From Lewinellaceae bacterium (GTDB lineage Bacteria > Bacteroidota > Bacteroidia > Chitinophagales > Saprospiraceae): a stretch of 64,000 bases of DNA. Positions 17,601-27,532 of the stretch are shown here, one piece after another. Every line of letters starts with the position of its first letter. Position 1 is the stretch's first letter. The notes under the pieces were generated by a model. The model saw only the letters and a program-made list of their open reading frames with translations, was not told where the DNA came from and made no database searches. The stretch covers positions 1-64,000 of the forward strand of contig JADJSY010000004.1 of the NCBI GenBank assembly GCA_016711435.1, given 5' to 3'. The position numbers were made by a program, and so were the translations under genes.

Positions 17601-17833
17601 CTGTTCCGTTGCTACTTATCAATATTACTGCTTTTTACCCAAACGCCATATTTATAGTAGCAGATCGGGTCTATAGCAAATTCTTATTCTATTTTCTAAA
17701 AACAAACTTATCAACATTTCTGGCAAAGTTACCAACAACAACCGTTTGCGCAACTGATTGCGGATATTACATGGCTTGCGTCCTGTCACAGCATAGAAGC
17801 GCTCGAAATACCTTTATTGCGATAAAAACCTGT
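17601..17833. promoter_or_regulatory. Promoter gap upstream of the LacI gene with a possible operator
   Basis: This 233-nt gap contains the palindromic word GTTTGCGCAAC (17744-17754, central TTGCGCAA perfect). It resembles a LacI half-palindrome and may be an operator for the adjacent regulator or a site controlling aguB. Otherwise it is AT-rich sequence without recognisable genes. Confidence 0.35.
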
Positions 17834-18879
17834 TCATTGAAATATTGCGTCTGATAATTTCAGATCAATCGGGTATTGCATCGTAACACAATGCAAAGAA
17901 CCATGTTGCAAAATTAATGGATTGCAGTCAATACCGATGATTTCGCGCTCGGGGAATATTGTTTGCAGTATTTCCAAAGCGGCCTTATCATGGGGCACAT
18001 TATAAGTAGGCGCCCATACGGCGCCAGGGATAATCAAAAAGTTAGCGTATGTGGCAGGCAAGCGATTGCCATCTTCATCGAAACAGGCATCAGGCATCGG
18101 CAAGGGCGCCAGCCGGTAAGGTTGACCTTCCACGGTACGAAATGCCAGGAGCTCCGCCTCCATTTTTTGCAGGGCATCAAAATGCTCGTCGGTGGGATCG
18201 CTGCACTTTACATAGGCAATGGTATTTGCATCACAAAAGCGGGCAAGCGTATCAATATGCGAGTCGGTGTCGTCGCCTGCAAGATAACCGTTGTTCAGCC
18301 ATAAAACACGTTGCAATCCGAACAGGTCTTTCAGGCAGGCTTCAATATCCGATTGTGTAAGATGGGGATTCCGATTGGGAGACAACATGCATTCGGTAGT
18401 ACTGAGCAGTGTGCCTTTTCCATCACTTTCGATACCGCCGCCTTCCAGCACCAATCCGCCATGCCGGATGGCAGCGTCCCAGATTCCTGTTTGAAACAAA
18501 CGGCCTGTGATAAGATTGTCTTTGTCTGCCGGGAATTTTAAACCCCAGCCATTGAAGACGAAATCAAGTATCACGGGGCGACCGTCTTCTATGATTGTGA
18601 CGCCTCCATGATCGCGCGCCCAGGTATCGTTACTCGGAATTTCGATCAATATGATACGTTCCCGATGGCCGTACAGACGGCCGCGCAAAGCGGACGCATC
18701 CTGACAAATAATCAGAACCGGCTGGAATCGGCTGATCGAAGCGGCAATCTCTAAAAACAGGGTAAAACGGACTCTAATTGGTCGGCCCAGTCTGTGTTTC
18801 CGTGCGGGAAGGTGAGTTGAACAATACTTTGCGGCTCCCATTCAGCGGGTAAACGGCGGTTCATTTCAGTTATTGACAT
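17834..18879 (-). CDS. aguA: Agmatine deiminase (frameshifted near start)
   Basis: ATG 18879 reads MSITEMNRRLPAEWEPQSIV and continues to DWADQLESVLPCF. The frame then breaks in a T5 run (plus 18754-18758). Adding one T joins LEIAASISRFQPVLIIC and the rest, about 348 residues. Family motifs are SNDTWARDHGGVTI, LVLEGGGIESDGKGTLLSTT, GDDTDSHIDTLARF and the catalytic-cysteine region QHGSLHCVTMQYP. The enzyme deiminates agmatine to N-carbamoylputrescine, which AguB then hydrolyses. The homopolymer break is likely a consensus error because all active-site regions are intact. Confidence 0.9.
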
Positions 18880-19335
18880 GATGACAATTGTAATGAACGG
18901 CAAACGTACACCAAATGCAAGTAGGAGCAAAGCAGGATTTAAAATGAAGCACCCTTTTATTTTCACATTCATTTTCCTGTTGCATTTGCGACAAACTATA
19001 TTCGGAAAACGCATAATACATTCATACTGTTGAGTTTAGTATCACAAGTTCTATTTTCATAATAATATTCTGAAAATAGCAAACATTGAAAAATTTGAAA
19101 AAAGACTTTGGTGTTTATACCGGCAAATCATACCTTCGCATCGCAACAGGTGGTCACCACACGCCTGACCGAACTGCCCTATTCGCCTTGCCTGTTCGGA
19201 ATAAAATCTTGCATACCCCCCTTGTTCTTTGAGGGGTGATCAGATTGAGAATGTTTCAAACCATAATCCATTTACCGATTAATGACTTTCACGCTGTGAG
19301 GATAATTTTTTTCACTTAAACTAAACTATTATCGT
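18880..19335 (+). promoter_or_regulatory. Long upstream region and leader of the SusC/SusD genes
   Basis: This is 456 nt without a supported gene. It contains an AT-rich stretch (19020-19110) and a TATACC/TACCTTCG box near 19115-19135 that may be the -7 element. An inverted pair CCGAAC...GTTCGG (about 19166-19201) and a C-run/G-run hairpin (CCCCC...GGGG, about 19216-19238) come next. The last part before ATG 19336 is probably transcribed leader. No anti-sigma or sigma gene is adjacent, unlike many SusC loci. Confidence 0.4.
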
Positions 19336-22329
19336 ATGAAGTTTCTAAACACCGTTACCAAAGGCGGAGCTCTGATAGCATTACTACTGCTACTCAGCAA
19401 CTTCGCATTGGCACAGCGCACCGTAAAAGGTAAGGTCTCCGACGCCGAGTCTGGCGAGGGCCTTATTGGTGCTACTGTATCGGTAGTAGGCACCACCCGT
19501 GGCGCTTCTACTGACATTGACGGCAACTTTTCGGTCGAAGTACCGGATGGCGCCACTCAATTGCGCTTTGCTTACACGGGCTATGCCGAACAAGTGGTGG
19601 CATTGAGCGCTTCCAACACTGTTGACGTCGCACTGAAACCCGGCACCATGCTGGATGAGGTAGTCGTTATCGGTTATGGTTCTGTGCGCAAAACAGACGC
19701 AACCGGAGCTGTAGGCTCTGTTACGGAGAAGAATTTTAACAAAGGTGTGATCGTGGCGCCCGAGCAACTCCTGCAAGGTCGTGTCGCGGGTGTTCAGATC
19801 ACGAACTCCAACGGCGAACCCGGCGGCGGTATCAATGTCCGTATCCGCGGTACATCTTCCGTGCGCAGTGGCAACAATCCGCTGTTTGTGGTGGATGGTG
19901 TTCCACTTTCAGGTGGCGACACCGGCTCCGGTGGTGCTGATGCCGGTTTCGGCTCCAGTTCAGCCCGCAACCCGCTGAACTTCCTGAACCCTGCCGACAT
20001 TGCCAGCATCGACGTATTAAAAGATGCATCGGCTACGGCTATTTATGGTTCGCGCGGCGCCAATGGCGTAGTGATCATCACTACTAAAAAAGGTGCAACC
20101 GGAAAAGGTTCTTTGTCTTATGACTACTCCCTGGGTATCAGTACGATCTCTAAAAAGTACGATCTGCTGGATGGCCCTACTTTTGTGAGCGAATGGAGTA
20201 AAATTAATCCGGGTTTGCCTACTACAAATATCGATGGTAAAGCCAACACAGACTGGCAGGATCAAATTTTCCAGACAGCGCTCACGAATTCACATAACAT
20301 CAGTTATGGTGGAAGCGCAGGCGGAGGCGACTATCGTTTTTCTTTCGGTTACCAGAACCAGGAAGGTATCGTTCGGGAAAGTGGTCTGACCAAGTACACA
20401 GCCCGTTTCAACGGCAGTAAAAAATTCATCAACGATCGCCTGAACATCGGCACCCAAATCACGGTTGCCAACAACCATGATGACAATGCGCCGATTTCCA
20501 ACAACTCCGGTTTCCAGGGCGACTTGATCGGTATGGCGTTGAAAGCAAACCCTTCGGATTCGATTTACAGTGCGAATGGAAAACTGAAACAGAAAGGTGT
20601 TGACAATGCAAATCCAGTAGCATTGCTTCAACTCTCGAAAGACTTCACCAAAACGCTTCGGGCATTAGGTAATCTTTCTGCGGAATACAGCATTACCAAT
20701 AACCTGTCGTTCAAAACAGTCGTGGGTTTCGACCAGTCGCTTTCAAGGCGTAAAGCAGCGTATTCCAGGGATTTGGTTGTACAGACCATCAGTGGTTTAG
20801 GCCGCTTGTTCCTGAATGATATTGAAACGGACAACCGTTTGTGGGAAAACTATTTTACCTATAACAAATCGTTCAGCAGAGCTAACCTGTCTGCTGTATT
20901 GGGATACTCCTACCAGAGCTTTGAATACGCATCCCGCGGTATTGAGATGACCAATTTCCGGGTATCAGACCTGGATAATATGATCAATAACTTTGCATCT
21001 TCCAACCAGGATTTAGGCACAAGTATTATTGGTCGTAATTCCGGCAATACTTTCGATGAATTGCAGTCTTACTTCGGTCGTGTGAACCTCGGTATTGCAG
21101 ACAAATACCTGTTTACCGCTACCTTGCGCGCAGACGGATCTACCCGTTTTGGTGGAGACAACAAATACGGCTACTTCCCTGCATTAGCGTTCAAATGGAG
21201 ACTGATTGACGAAAGTTTCGTTCCGGATGTATTCTCCGATCTGGGCCTTCGTTTGGGATATGGCGTTACCGGTAACCAGGAAATTCCGTACAACCTGTAC
21301 CAAAACCGCCAGCGCTACAATGACTGGAATATCAGTGATAATGGTACCGATATAGACGGTGGCGGTATTGGCGACGTTACGTTTAACAACCCCGGCCTTA
21401 AGTGGGAGTCCACTACACAACTTGGCTTAGGCATTGACTTCGGTTTTGCAGATGGCAGGCTTTCAGGTTCTTTGGATGTTTACAAAAAGAATACGTCTGA
21501 CCTGCTCATTCTTGTAACCAGCGCACAGCCGGCGCCACAGCCGTTCTTCTACACCAATTTGGATGCCGACGTACAGAATTCAGGTGTGGAATTGTCCTTA
21601 AATCTCGTTGCTGTTGACAAATCCAACTTCCGCTGGAATGTTTTGTTGAATGGTGCGTACAACAAAAATGAAGTGAAGAAGTATGGTGGTTTGCTCAATA
21701 CAGGTGAAATTAACGGTCAGGGTTTGTCCGGTGCTTTTGCACAACGTATTGCACAAGGTCAACCTTTGTTCGCCTTTTTTGTTCGTGATTTTGCAGGGTA
21801 TGACAGCGAAGGAATTTCCATCTACAACGACGGCGACTTCCAGCAGTTTATCGGCAGCCCGCTGCCTACGGTTACGGCCGGTTTGACCAATCAGTTTAAC
21901 ATTGGAAACTTTGATGCCAGTATTTTCCTGAATAGCCAGTTTGGCAACAAGATTTACAACAACACAGCGAATGCCTACTTCACAGCAGGTGCTTTGGCCG
22001 GTGGTCGTAACGTAAGATCTGATGTGCCCGGCAATGGCGAATCGCGTTTGAATGCACCGGAGGTTTCTACCCGTTTCCTTGAGAACGGCGCATTTGTACG
22101 TATTCAGGATATAACTTTGGGTTACCGTGTCAATCTGAAAAGCACTGCGGTATCGTCGCTGCGTTTCTTTGTAACCGGTCAAAACCTGGCAGTGTTTACA
22201 GATTACAGCGGTCAGGATCCTGAAGTAAATATCAATAAGGCCATTGATGGCGTACCATCTTTCGGTATCGATTACACCTCTTACCCGCGTGCCAGAACGA
22301 TCCTTCTGGGAGCAAGTGTATCATTTTAA
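19336..22329 (+). CDS. SusC/RagA-type TonB-dependent outer-membrane transporter
   Basis: This 997-residue protein starts with a signal peptide (to about residue 26, NFALAQ). A carboxypeptidase-regulatory-like domain follows (RTVKGKVSDAESGEGLIGAT, about 27-105). Then come the TonB-box region DEVVVIGYGSVRKTDATGAV, the plug (PEQLLQGRVAGVQITNSNGE; IDVLKDASATAIYGSRGANG) and a long beta barrel ending RARTILLGASVSF. It imports glycan or peptide fragments captured by the SusD lipoprotein, powered by TonB. SusD follows after 18 nt, so the two are co-transcribed. The substrate is not evident, since no glycoside hydrolase is adjacent; the neighbouring S9 peptidase and FG-GAP lipoproteins suggest proteinaceous or mixed substrates. 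Confidence 0.96.
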   Translation: MKFLNTVTKGGALIALLLLLSNFALAQRTVKGKVSDAESGEGLIGATVSVVGTTRGASTDIDGNFSVEVPDGATQLRFAYTGYAEQVVALSASNTVDVALKPGTMLDEVVVIGYGSVRKTDATGAVGSVTEKNFNKGVIVAPEQLLQGRVAGVQITNSNGEPGGGINVRIRGTSSVRSGNNPLFVVDGVPLSGGDTGSGGADAGFGSSSARNPLNFLNPADIASIDVLKDASATAIYGSRGANGVVIITTKKGATGKGSLSYDYSLGISTISKKYDLLDGPTFVSEWSKINPGLPTTNIDGKANTDWQDQIFQTALTNSHNISYGGSAGGGDYRFSFGYQNQEGIVRESGLTKYTARFNGSKKFINDRLNIGTQITVANNHDDNAPISNNSGFQGDLIGMALKANPSDSIYSANGKLKQKGVDNANPVALLQLSKDFTKTLRALGNLSAEYSITNNLSFKTVVGFDQSLSRRKAAYSRDLVVQTISGLGRLFLNDIETDNRLWENYFTYNKSFSRANLSAVLGYSYQSFEYASRGIEMTNFRVSDLDNMINNFASSNQDLGTSIIGRNSGNTFDELQSYFGRVNLGIADKYLFTATLRADGSTRFGGDNKYGYFPALAFKWRLIDESFVPDVFSDLGLRLGYGVTGNQEIPYNLYQNRQRYNDWNISDNGTDIDGGGIGDVTFNNPGLKWESTTQLGLGIDFGFADGRLSGSLDVYKKNTSDLLILVTSAQPAPQPFFYTNLDADVQNSGVELSLNLVAVDKSNFRWNVLLNGAYNKNEVKKYGGLLNTGEINGQGLSGAFAQRIAQGQPLFAFFVRDFAGYDSEGISIYNDGDFQQFIGSPLPTVTAGLTNQFNIGNFDASIFLNSQFGNKIYNNTANAYFTAGALAGGRNVRSDVPGNGESRLNAPEVSTRFLENGAFVRIQDITLGYRVNLKSTAVSSLRFFVTGQNLAVFTDYSGQDPEVNINKAIDGVPSFGIDYTSYPRARTILLGASVSF

Positions 22330-22347
22330 ATTTAAAAAATTCGAACG

Positions 22348-23850
22348 ATGAATTACAAAACTCTTAAGTTCTCGATGTACGCTTTGCTGGGATTCTTTGC
22401 AATCTCTGCGTGTACAGATCTGGAACCAACCATCCGGGATTCCCAGTTGCGGGAAGGCGTCGGTGGCGTATTTGTCCCCGGCGATCCTGGCGAAGCACTC
22501 TCTTCTTCATATAAAGACCTGAGTACTCTTATCAGCCAGGATGGTACTTACTGCCTGTACGAACACACTTCCGATGAAATGATTCCGCCTACCCGCGGAA
22601 CGGACTGGGGTGATAATGGTATCTGGCGTTCACTACATGCGCACACCTGGGACGCTACACACCGTTATGTGCGTGACTCCTGGAACAACCTGAACCAGCG
22701 TGTATTCAAATGCAATCAGGTGCTGGCTTCCAACCCAAATGCACAGCAGGCTGCCGAAGCAAAATTCCTGCGCGCATTTTATATGTTTCACGTCATGGAC
22801 TTGTTTGGTCAGGTTCCTTTCCGGAACGTCGATGAAGGTGTGGAAGTGAACCCGAAAGTATTCACCCGCGCGGAAGCATTTGACTTGATCACCCGTGATC
22901 TGGAAGAAGCGTTGCCGAACCTGCCAAATACAGGCCCAACCGCTACCAATTCCAAAGCTACCAGTGCTGCTGCCAATGCAATGCTTGCACGCTTGTACCT
23001 GAACAAAGCGGTCTATAAAGCGGCCAACCCTGCCGGCCCGTACACTTTTGATCCAGCCGATATGAACAAGGTGATCGGTTACTGCGATGCAGTAACTGCT
23101 GCCGGTTACGCTTTGGAGTCTAACTACTTCACCAACTTCAGCACAAGCGCCGCTACAGAAATTATCCTTACCAGCGCAGAAGGTACTCCAGAGTCCCGTT
23201 GGGCAATGACTTTACACTATGATAATAACCCGAGTGGTTGGAACGGTTTTACAACCCTGGCAGATTTTTATGACAAATTCGAAACAGGCGACCAGCGCAA
23301 AGGCATTGCGGCTACACCAAACGGCTCTCAGTACTCAGGCCTGGGTCGTGGCTTTCTGTTAGGCCCTCAGTTCAAAGACAACGGCGATCCTGTCGCAAAC
23401 ATGCGGAGCGGTGGTATACCATTGGTATTCACCCGCGAAGTCAAACTATCGGGTGCAGATAATTTTGAAGGTATCCGCGTTATCAAGTACCACCCATCCA
23501 ACAGAGGCCAGTACATCCTGCTGCGGTATGCCGATGTGTACCTGATGAAAGCCGAAGCCATTATGCGCGGCGGTACGGCAGGTGTTACAGCGCTCAGTTT
23601 GGTCAACGACCTGCGTCAACTTCGAGGTGCTACTCCACTGGGCGCTTTGAACGATGCGTCTATGCTGGATGAACGCGGCCGCGAACTGTATTGGGAAGGT
23701 ATTCGCCGTATAGACCAGGTTCGTTTCGGTACCTGGGATGATACCTGGGGATCTAAAACAGTTACCGAATCTTTCCGTGTATTGTACCCGATTCCGCAAC
23801 AGGCGCTGGATTCCAATCCAAACCTGGTACAAAATGAAGGTTACAAATAG
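22348..23850 (+). CDS. SusD/RagB-type nutrient-binding outer-membrane lipoprotein
   Basis: This 500-residue protein has a lipoprotein signal (FAISACTDLEPTIRD, lipid cysteine near residue 22). The SusD TPR-like core includes AKFLRAFYMFHVMDLFGQVP, NAMLARLYLNKAVY and the C-terminal RGRELYWEGIRRIDQVRFGT. SusD proteins lie on the cell surface as a lid over SusC and bind the imported ligand. The gene is 18 nt downstream of susC and is followed by an intrinsic terminator at 23878, closing the operon. Confidence 0.95.
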   Translation: MNYKTLKFSMYALLGFFAISACTDLEPTIRDSQLREGVGGVFVPGDPGEALSSSYKDLSTLISQDGTYCLYEHTSDEMIPPTRGTDWGDNGIWRSLHAHTWDATHRYVRDSWNNLNQRVFKCNQVLASNPNAQQAAEAKFLRAFYMFHVMDLFGQVPFRNVDEGVEVNPKVFTRAEAFDLITRDLEEALPNLPNTGPTATNSKATSAAANAMLARLYLNKAVYKAANPAGPYTFDPADMNKVIGYCDAVTAAGYALESNYFTNFSTSAATEIILTSAEGTPESRWAMTLHYDNNPSGWNGFTTLADFYDKFETGDQRKGIAATPNGSQYSGLGRGFLLGPQFKDNGDPVANMRSGGIPLVFTREVKLSGADNFEGIRVIKYHPSNRGQYILLRYADVYLMKAEAIMRGGTAGVTALSLVNDLRQLRGATPLGALNDASMLDERGRELYWEGIRRIDQVRFGTWDDTWGSKTVTESFRVLYPIPQQALDSNPNLVQNEGYK

Positions 23851-23877
23851 TTTTCCGGTTAACTGGAACAACATATT

Positions 23878-23914
23878 CGATAGGCTGCCTGAAAAGGCGG
23901 CCTATCGTTTTTTT
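23878..23914 (+). terminator. Intrinsic terminator after susD
   Basis: CGATAGGC pairs with GCCTATCG around an inner TGCC/GGCG stem and a GAAAA loop, directly followed by seven Ts (23908-23914). It starts about 28 nt after the susD stop, so the lipoprotein gene at 24060 needs its own promoter. Confidence 0.88.
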
Positions 23915-24059
23915 GACCAGGATATCTGACCTTGATTTTAGAGGATGAGGAGATGAACTTGATTATTATCACCCGCAAAACACTCTGATTTAACCATCTT
24001 TGCATTTCAATACAGGATATTTCAAGAGCCGACCATCGATACAACCCATCATCGCAACC

Positions 24060-27000
24060 ATGCATATTCGTCCAAATACAGCGCTTTTTTGCTTCTGTTT
24101 TCCTGTTTTTTACCGGGTGTAAGAACAAGCAAAACGCCAACGCGCTTTTTGAACAAGTATCACCGAAAGAGTCCGGCGTTCAGTTTTTCAACAAAGTGGA
24201 AAACACCGAAGACTTCAATATTTTCAGTTATCGCAATTTTTATAACGGCGGCGGTGCTGCTATCGGCGACGTGAACAACGACGGACTGAGCGATATTTAT
24301 CTCACGTCCAATATGGGCGACAATAAACTGTTCTTCAATAAAGGCAATTTCCAGTTTGAAGATGTCACAGTTCAGGCAGGCGTGGCAGGTACGGGTTTCT
24401 GGAGCACGGGTGTTGTAATGGTAGACATCAACGCGGATGGTTTGCTCGATATTTATGTGTGTAATGCCGGCTATGATAAGGATAAAAAGCCTGAAAATGA
24501 ATTATTTATAAACCAGGGCATACAAAACGGCATACCTGTTTTTGTAGAAAAAGCCGCTGAATACGGCTTGAATGAAGATGGCTACACCACCCATGCCGCA
24601 TTTTTTGATTACGACCTCGACGGCGACCTGGACTGTTATATTTTGAACAACAGTTTTATGCCGGTCAATACCCTGAATTACAGCAATAACCGGGAAATGT
24701 ATGCCGAAGACTGGCCTGTTCGGGACTTTCTTAAAGGTGGTGGCGACAAACTTTTGCGCAATGACAATGGCAAATTTACTAATGTAACCCGAACAGCAGG
24801 TATTTATGGCAGCCTCATCGGATTCGGGTTGGGAATCACCGTCGGCGATATGAACGGCGATCTCTGGCCCGATTTATACGTTTCCAACGACTTTTTCGAG
24901 CGCGACTACCTGTATATCAACCAGAAAGACGGCACTTTTAAAGAAGAAATCGAACAATGGATATCTCATATGAGCCACGCCTCCATGGGCGCCGACATGG
25001 CCGACATCAACAACGACGGATACCCCGAAATTTTCACTACCGAAATGCTGCCAGGCGATGAAACGCGCCTCAAAACCACCACGCTTTTTGAAAATTACAA
25101 TATTTATCAACTCAAACAGGAGCGCGGTTTTTACCACCAGTACATGCAGAACTGCCTGCAACTCAACAACAAAGACAAAACATTCAGCGAAATCGCATTT
25201 TATTCAGGCGTGGCGGCTACCGACTGGAGCTGGGGCGCCCTGATGTTCGATATGGACAACGACGGCTACCGCGATATTTATGTCTGCAACGGTATTTATA
25301 AAGACGTAACCGACCAGGATTTTATTGATTTTTTCGCAGACGAGGTTGTCCAGAAAATGGCTTTGACAGGCCAGAAAGAACAAATAAACGAGGTGCTCAA
25401 CAAAATGCCCTCCAATCCTTTGCTCAACAAAGTATTCCGCAACAAGGGCGACCTCACTTTTGAAGACGCCGGAGAACAATGGGGATTTACAACGCCTTCA
25501 TTCTCTAACGGCGCCGCCTATGGCGACCTGGACAATGACGGCGACCTGGACATTGTGATCAACAATGTGAATCAGGACGCATTTTTGTATAAAAATCATT
25601 CCAAAGAACAAAACAAAAACCACCACCTGAGCGTACAACTGAAAGGAAAAGGTCAAAATACCTTTGCTATCGGCGCACAGGTATCTGTCTATCAGGGCGC
25701 CGAACACAAACAATTCCAGCTCATTCCCTCCCGCGGTTTCCAATCTTCCGTAGATTATAAAATGGTGTTTGGCCTGGGGCAAAATACCCGCGTCGATTCT
25801 TTGGTAGTGATCTGGCCCGATCGGACCAAAACCGTACAAATCAATCCCGCTATCGATACCACGATGTTGATTTCCTGGGAAAACGCTTCACAGGTACAGG
25901 TCAATGATTTATTTGATCTGCGTACGGAAGCATCGTTTGTCCGCGAAATACCCGCTGTTTTTGAAAGGCACCGGGAAAACAATTTCATCGATTTCTACCA
26001 GGAAAACCTCATTTTTCGAATGCTTTCTAAGGAAGGCCCCAAAGCGGCAGTGGCCGATGTCAACGGCGACCGGCGCGACGATGTGTTTATCGGGGGCGCA
26101 ACCGGGCAAGGCGGACAATTGTACCTGCAAACGCCCGGCGGTAGTTTTACCAGAAGCGACCGAAGTACGTTTGACCCCGATTCCCTGTATGAAGACACGG
26201 CTTCGCTGTTTTTTGATGCAGACGGAGACGGCGATCAGGATTTGTTTGTCGGCTCCGGCGGCAATGAGCAACCGTCCAATTCGCGGTATATGATTAACCG
26301 GATTTATTTCAACGACGGAAAAGGGCATTTTACCCTCAATGAAAGGGCGCTGCCTCTGAACGGTTTTAACACCGCCGTTGCCGTGGCTTATGACTTCAAT
26401 GGGGATGGTCACCAGGATCTGTTTGTCGGAAGCCGCAGCGTTCCAGGACAATACGGTATCCCGCCCAGGCATTTTCTGTATCAAAACGATGGAAAGGGCA
26501 ATTTTAAAGATGTCTCCAAAAGTGTGACGCCTGATTTGCAACGGCTGGGCATGGTCACAGATGCCATCATGGCCAATGTGGCCGGCGATGCCACGCCCGA
26601 ACTGATTATTGTAGGAGAATGGCGCAATCCCATCATTTTTGACATAAAAAACGGACAGTTTACTTCGCTTACATCCAACCTCAACGACTATTCCGGCTGG
26701 TGGAATACCGTTAAAGCCGACGATGTGGACGGCGACGGCGACCTGGATCTCATCATGGGCAACCGGGGCGAGAATTTTTATTTTACCGGTTCCCAGGAGC
26801 AACCATCCAAACTCTGGATCAGCGACTTCGACCAAAACGGAACGGTGGAAAAAATCATCACCCGGCGCATCGATGGCAAAGATTTGCCCATTGCCATGAA
26901 AAAAGAACTGACCGGACAAATACCCAGTCTGAAAAAGCAGAACCTGAAACACGTGGATTACGCCCAAAAATCAATTCAGGAATTGTTTACACCGGAAGTA

Positions 27001-27402
27001 ATGAAAAAAGCAATTGCCATGCCCGGCAATTATTTTCATTCTGCTGTCGCACTCAATGACGGGAACGGGCAGTTCAGGATGATTCCCCTGCCCAAAGAAG
27101 TGCAATTCTCCTGTGTGTGCGATATATGGTGTGGCGACCTCAATGGCGACGGCAAAAACGATCTCATCATGGCCGGTAACGACGCCGGGTTTATGCCGCA
27201 GTTTTCAAAATTAGATGCCAGTTTCGGTCATGTCCTGCTGAATCGTGGCGACGGCACCTACGAGCGCATCGAAAACCGCAATTCCGGCTTTTCCATCCGG
27301 GGTGACGTCAAATCACTCGAAGCGATTCAGATCAAAGGCAAAAAACATATTTTGGGGACGGTGAATGGGCAGGCGCCGAGGGTGTTTGAAACGCTTAAAT
27401 AG
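24060..27402 (+). CDS. FG-GAP/VCBS-repeat lipoprotein with ASPIC/UnbV domain, copy 1 (frameshifted leader)
   Basis: ATG 24060 reads MHIRPNTALF. Adding one T to each of two T6 runs (24085-24090, 24106-24111) gives LLLFSCFFTGCKNKQ, a lipoprotein signal with lipobox FTGC, leading directly into the long ORF (1,114 residues). Repeated GDVNNDGLSDIY, GDMNGDLWPDLYVS and FDYDLDGDLD motifs are calcium-binding FG-GAP/VCBS beta-propeller blades. An ASPIC/UnbV-like segment (SRGFQSSVDYKMVFGLG) sits near residue 550. Such CRTAC1-like surface lipoproteins often accompany SusC/SusD pairs and are thought to bind carbohydrate or matrix partners; their activity is unproven. It converges with the S9 peptidase gene, with a palindrome between the stops. 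Confidence 0.88.
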
Positions 27403-27532
27403 TGTTTAGTGTGTGGTGTTTGGTGTTTCGGGTGCTTTGCTTTTGGCAACTGTGTGAGTTTTGGCCGAACTACCCACATTTGCCGAGAGCAAAGTGCCCC
27501 AAACACCAACACACACTAAACACTAAACACTA
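27400..27532. repeat. Stop-to-stop long palindrome, GTGTTTGG word family
   Basis: It starts with the TAG of the FG-GAP gene (TAGTGTTTAGTGTG) and ends with the CTA stop of the minus-strand peptidase (CACTAAACACTAAACACTA). GTGTTTGG words flank a core with GTGCTTTGCTTTTGGCA on the left and TGCCGAGAGCAAAGTGCCCC on the right. The whole gap between the two genes is this element. Confidence 0.8.
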
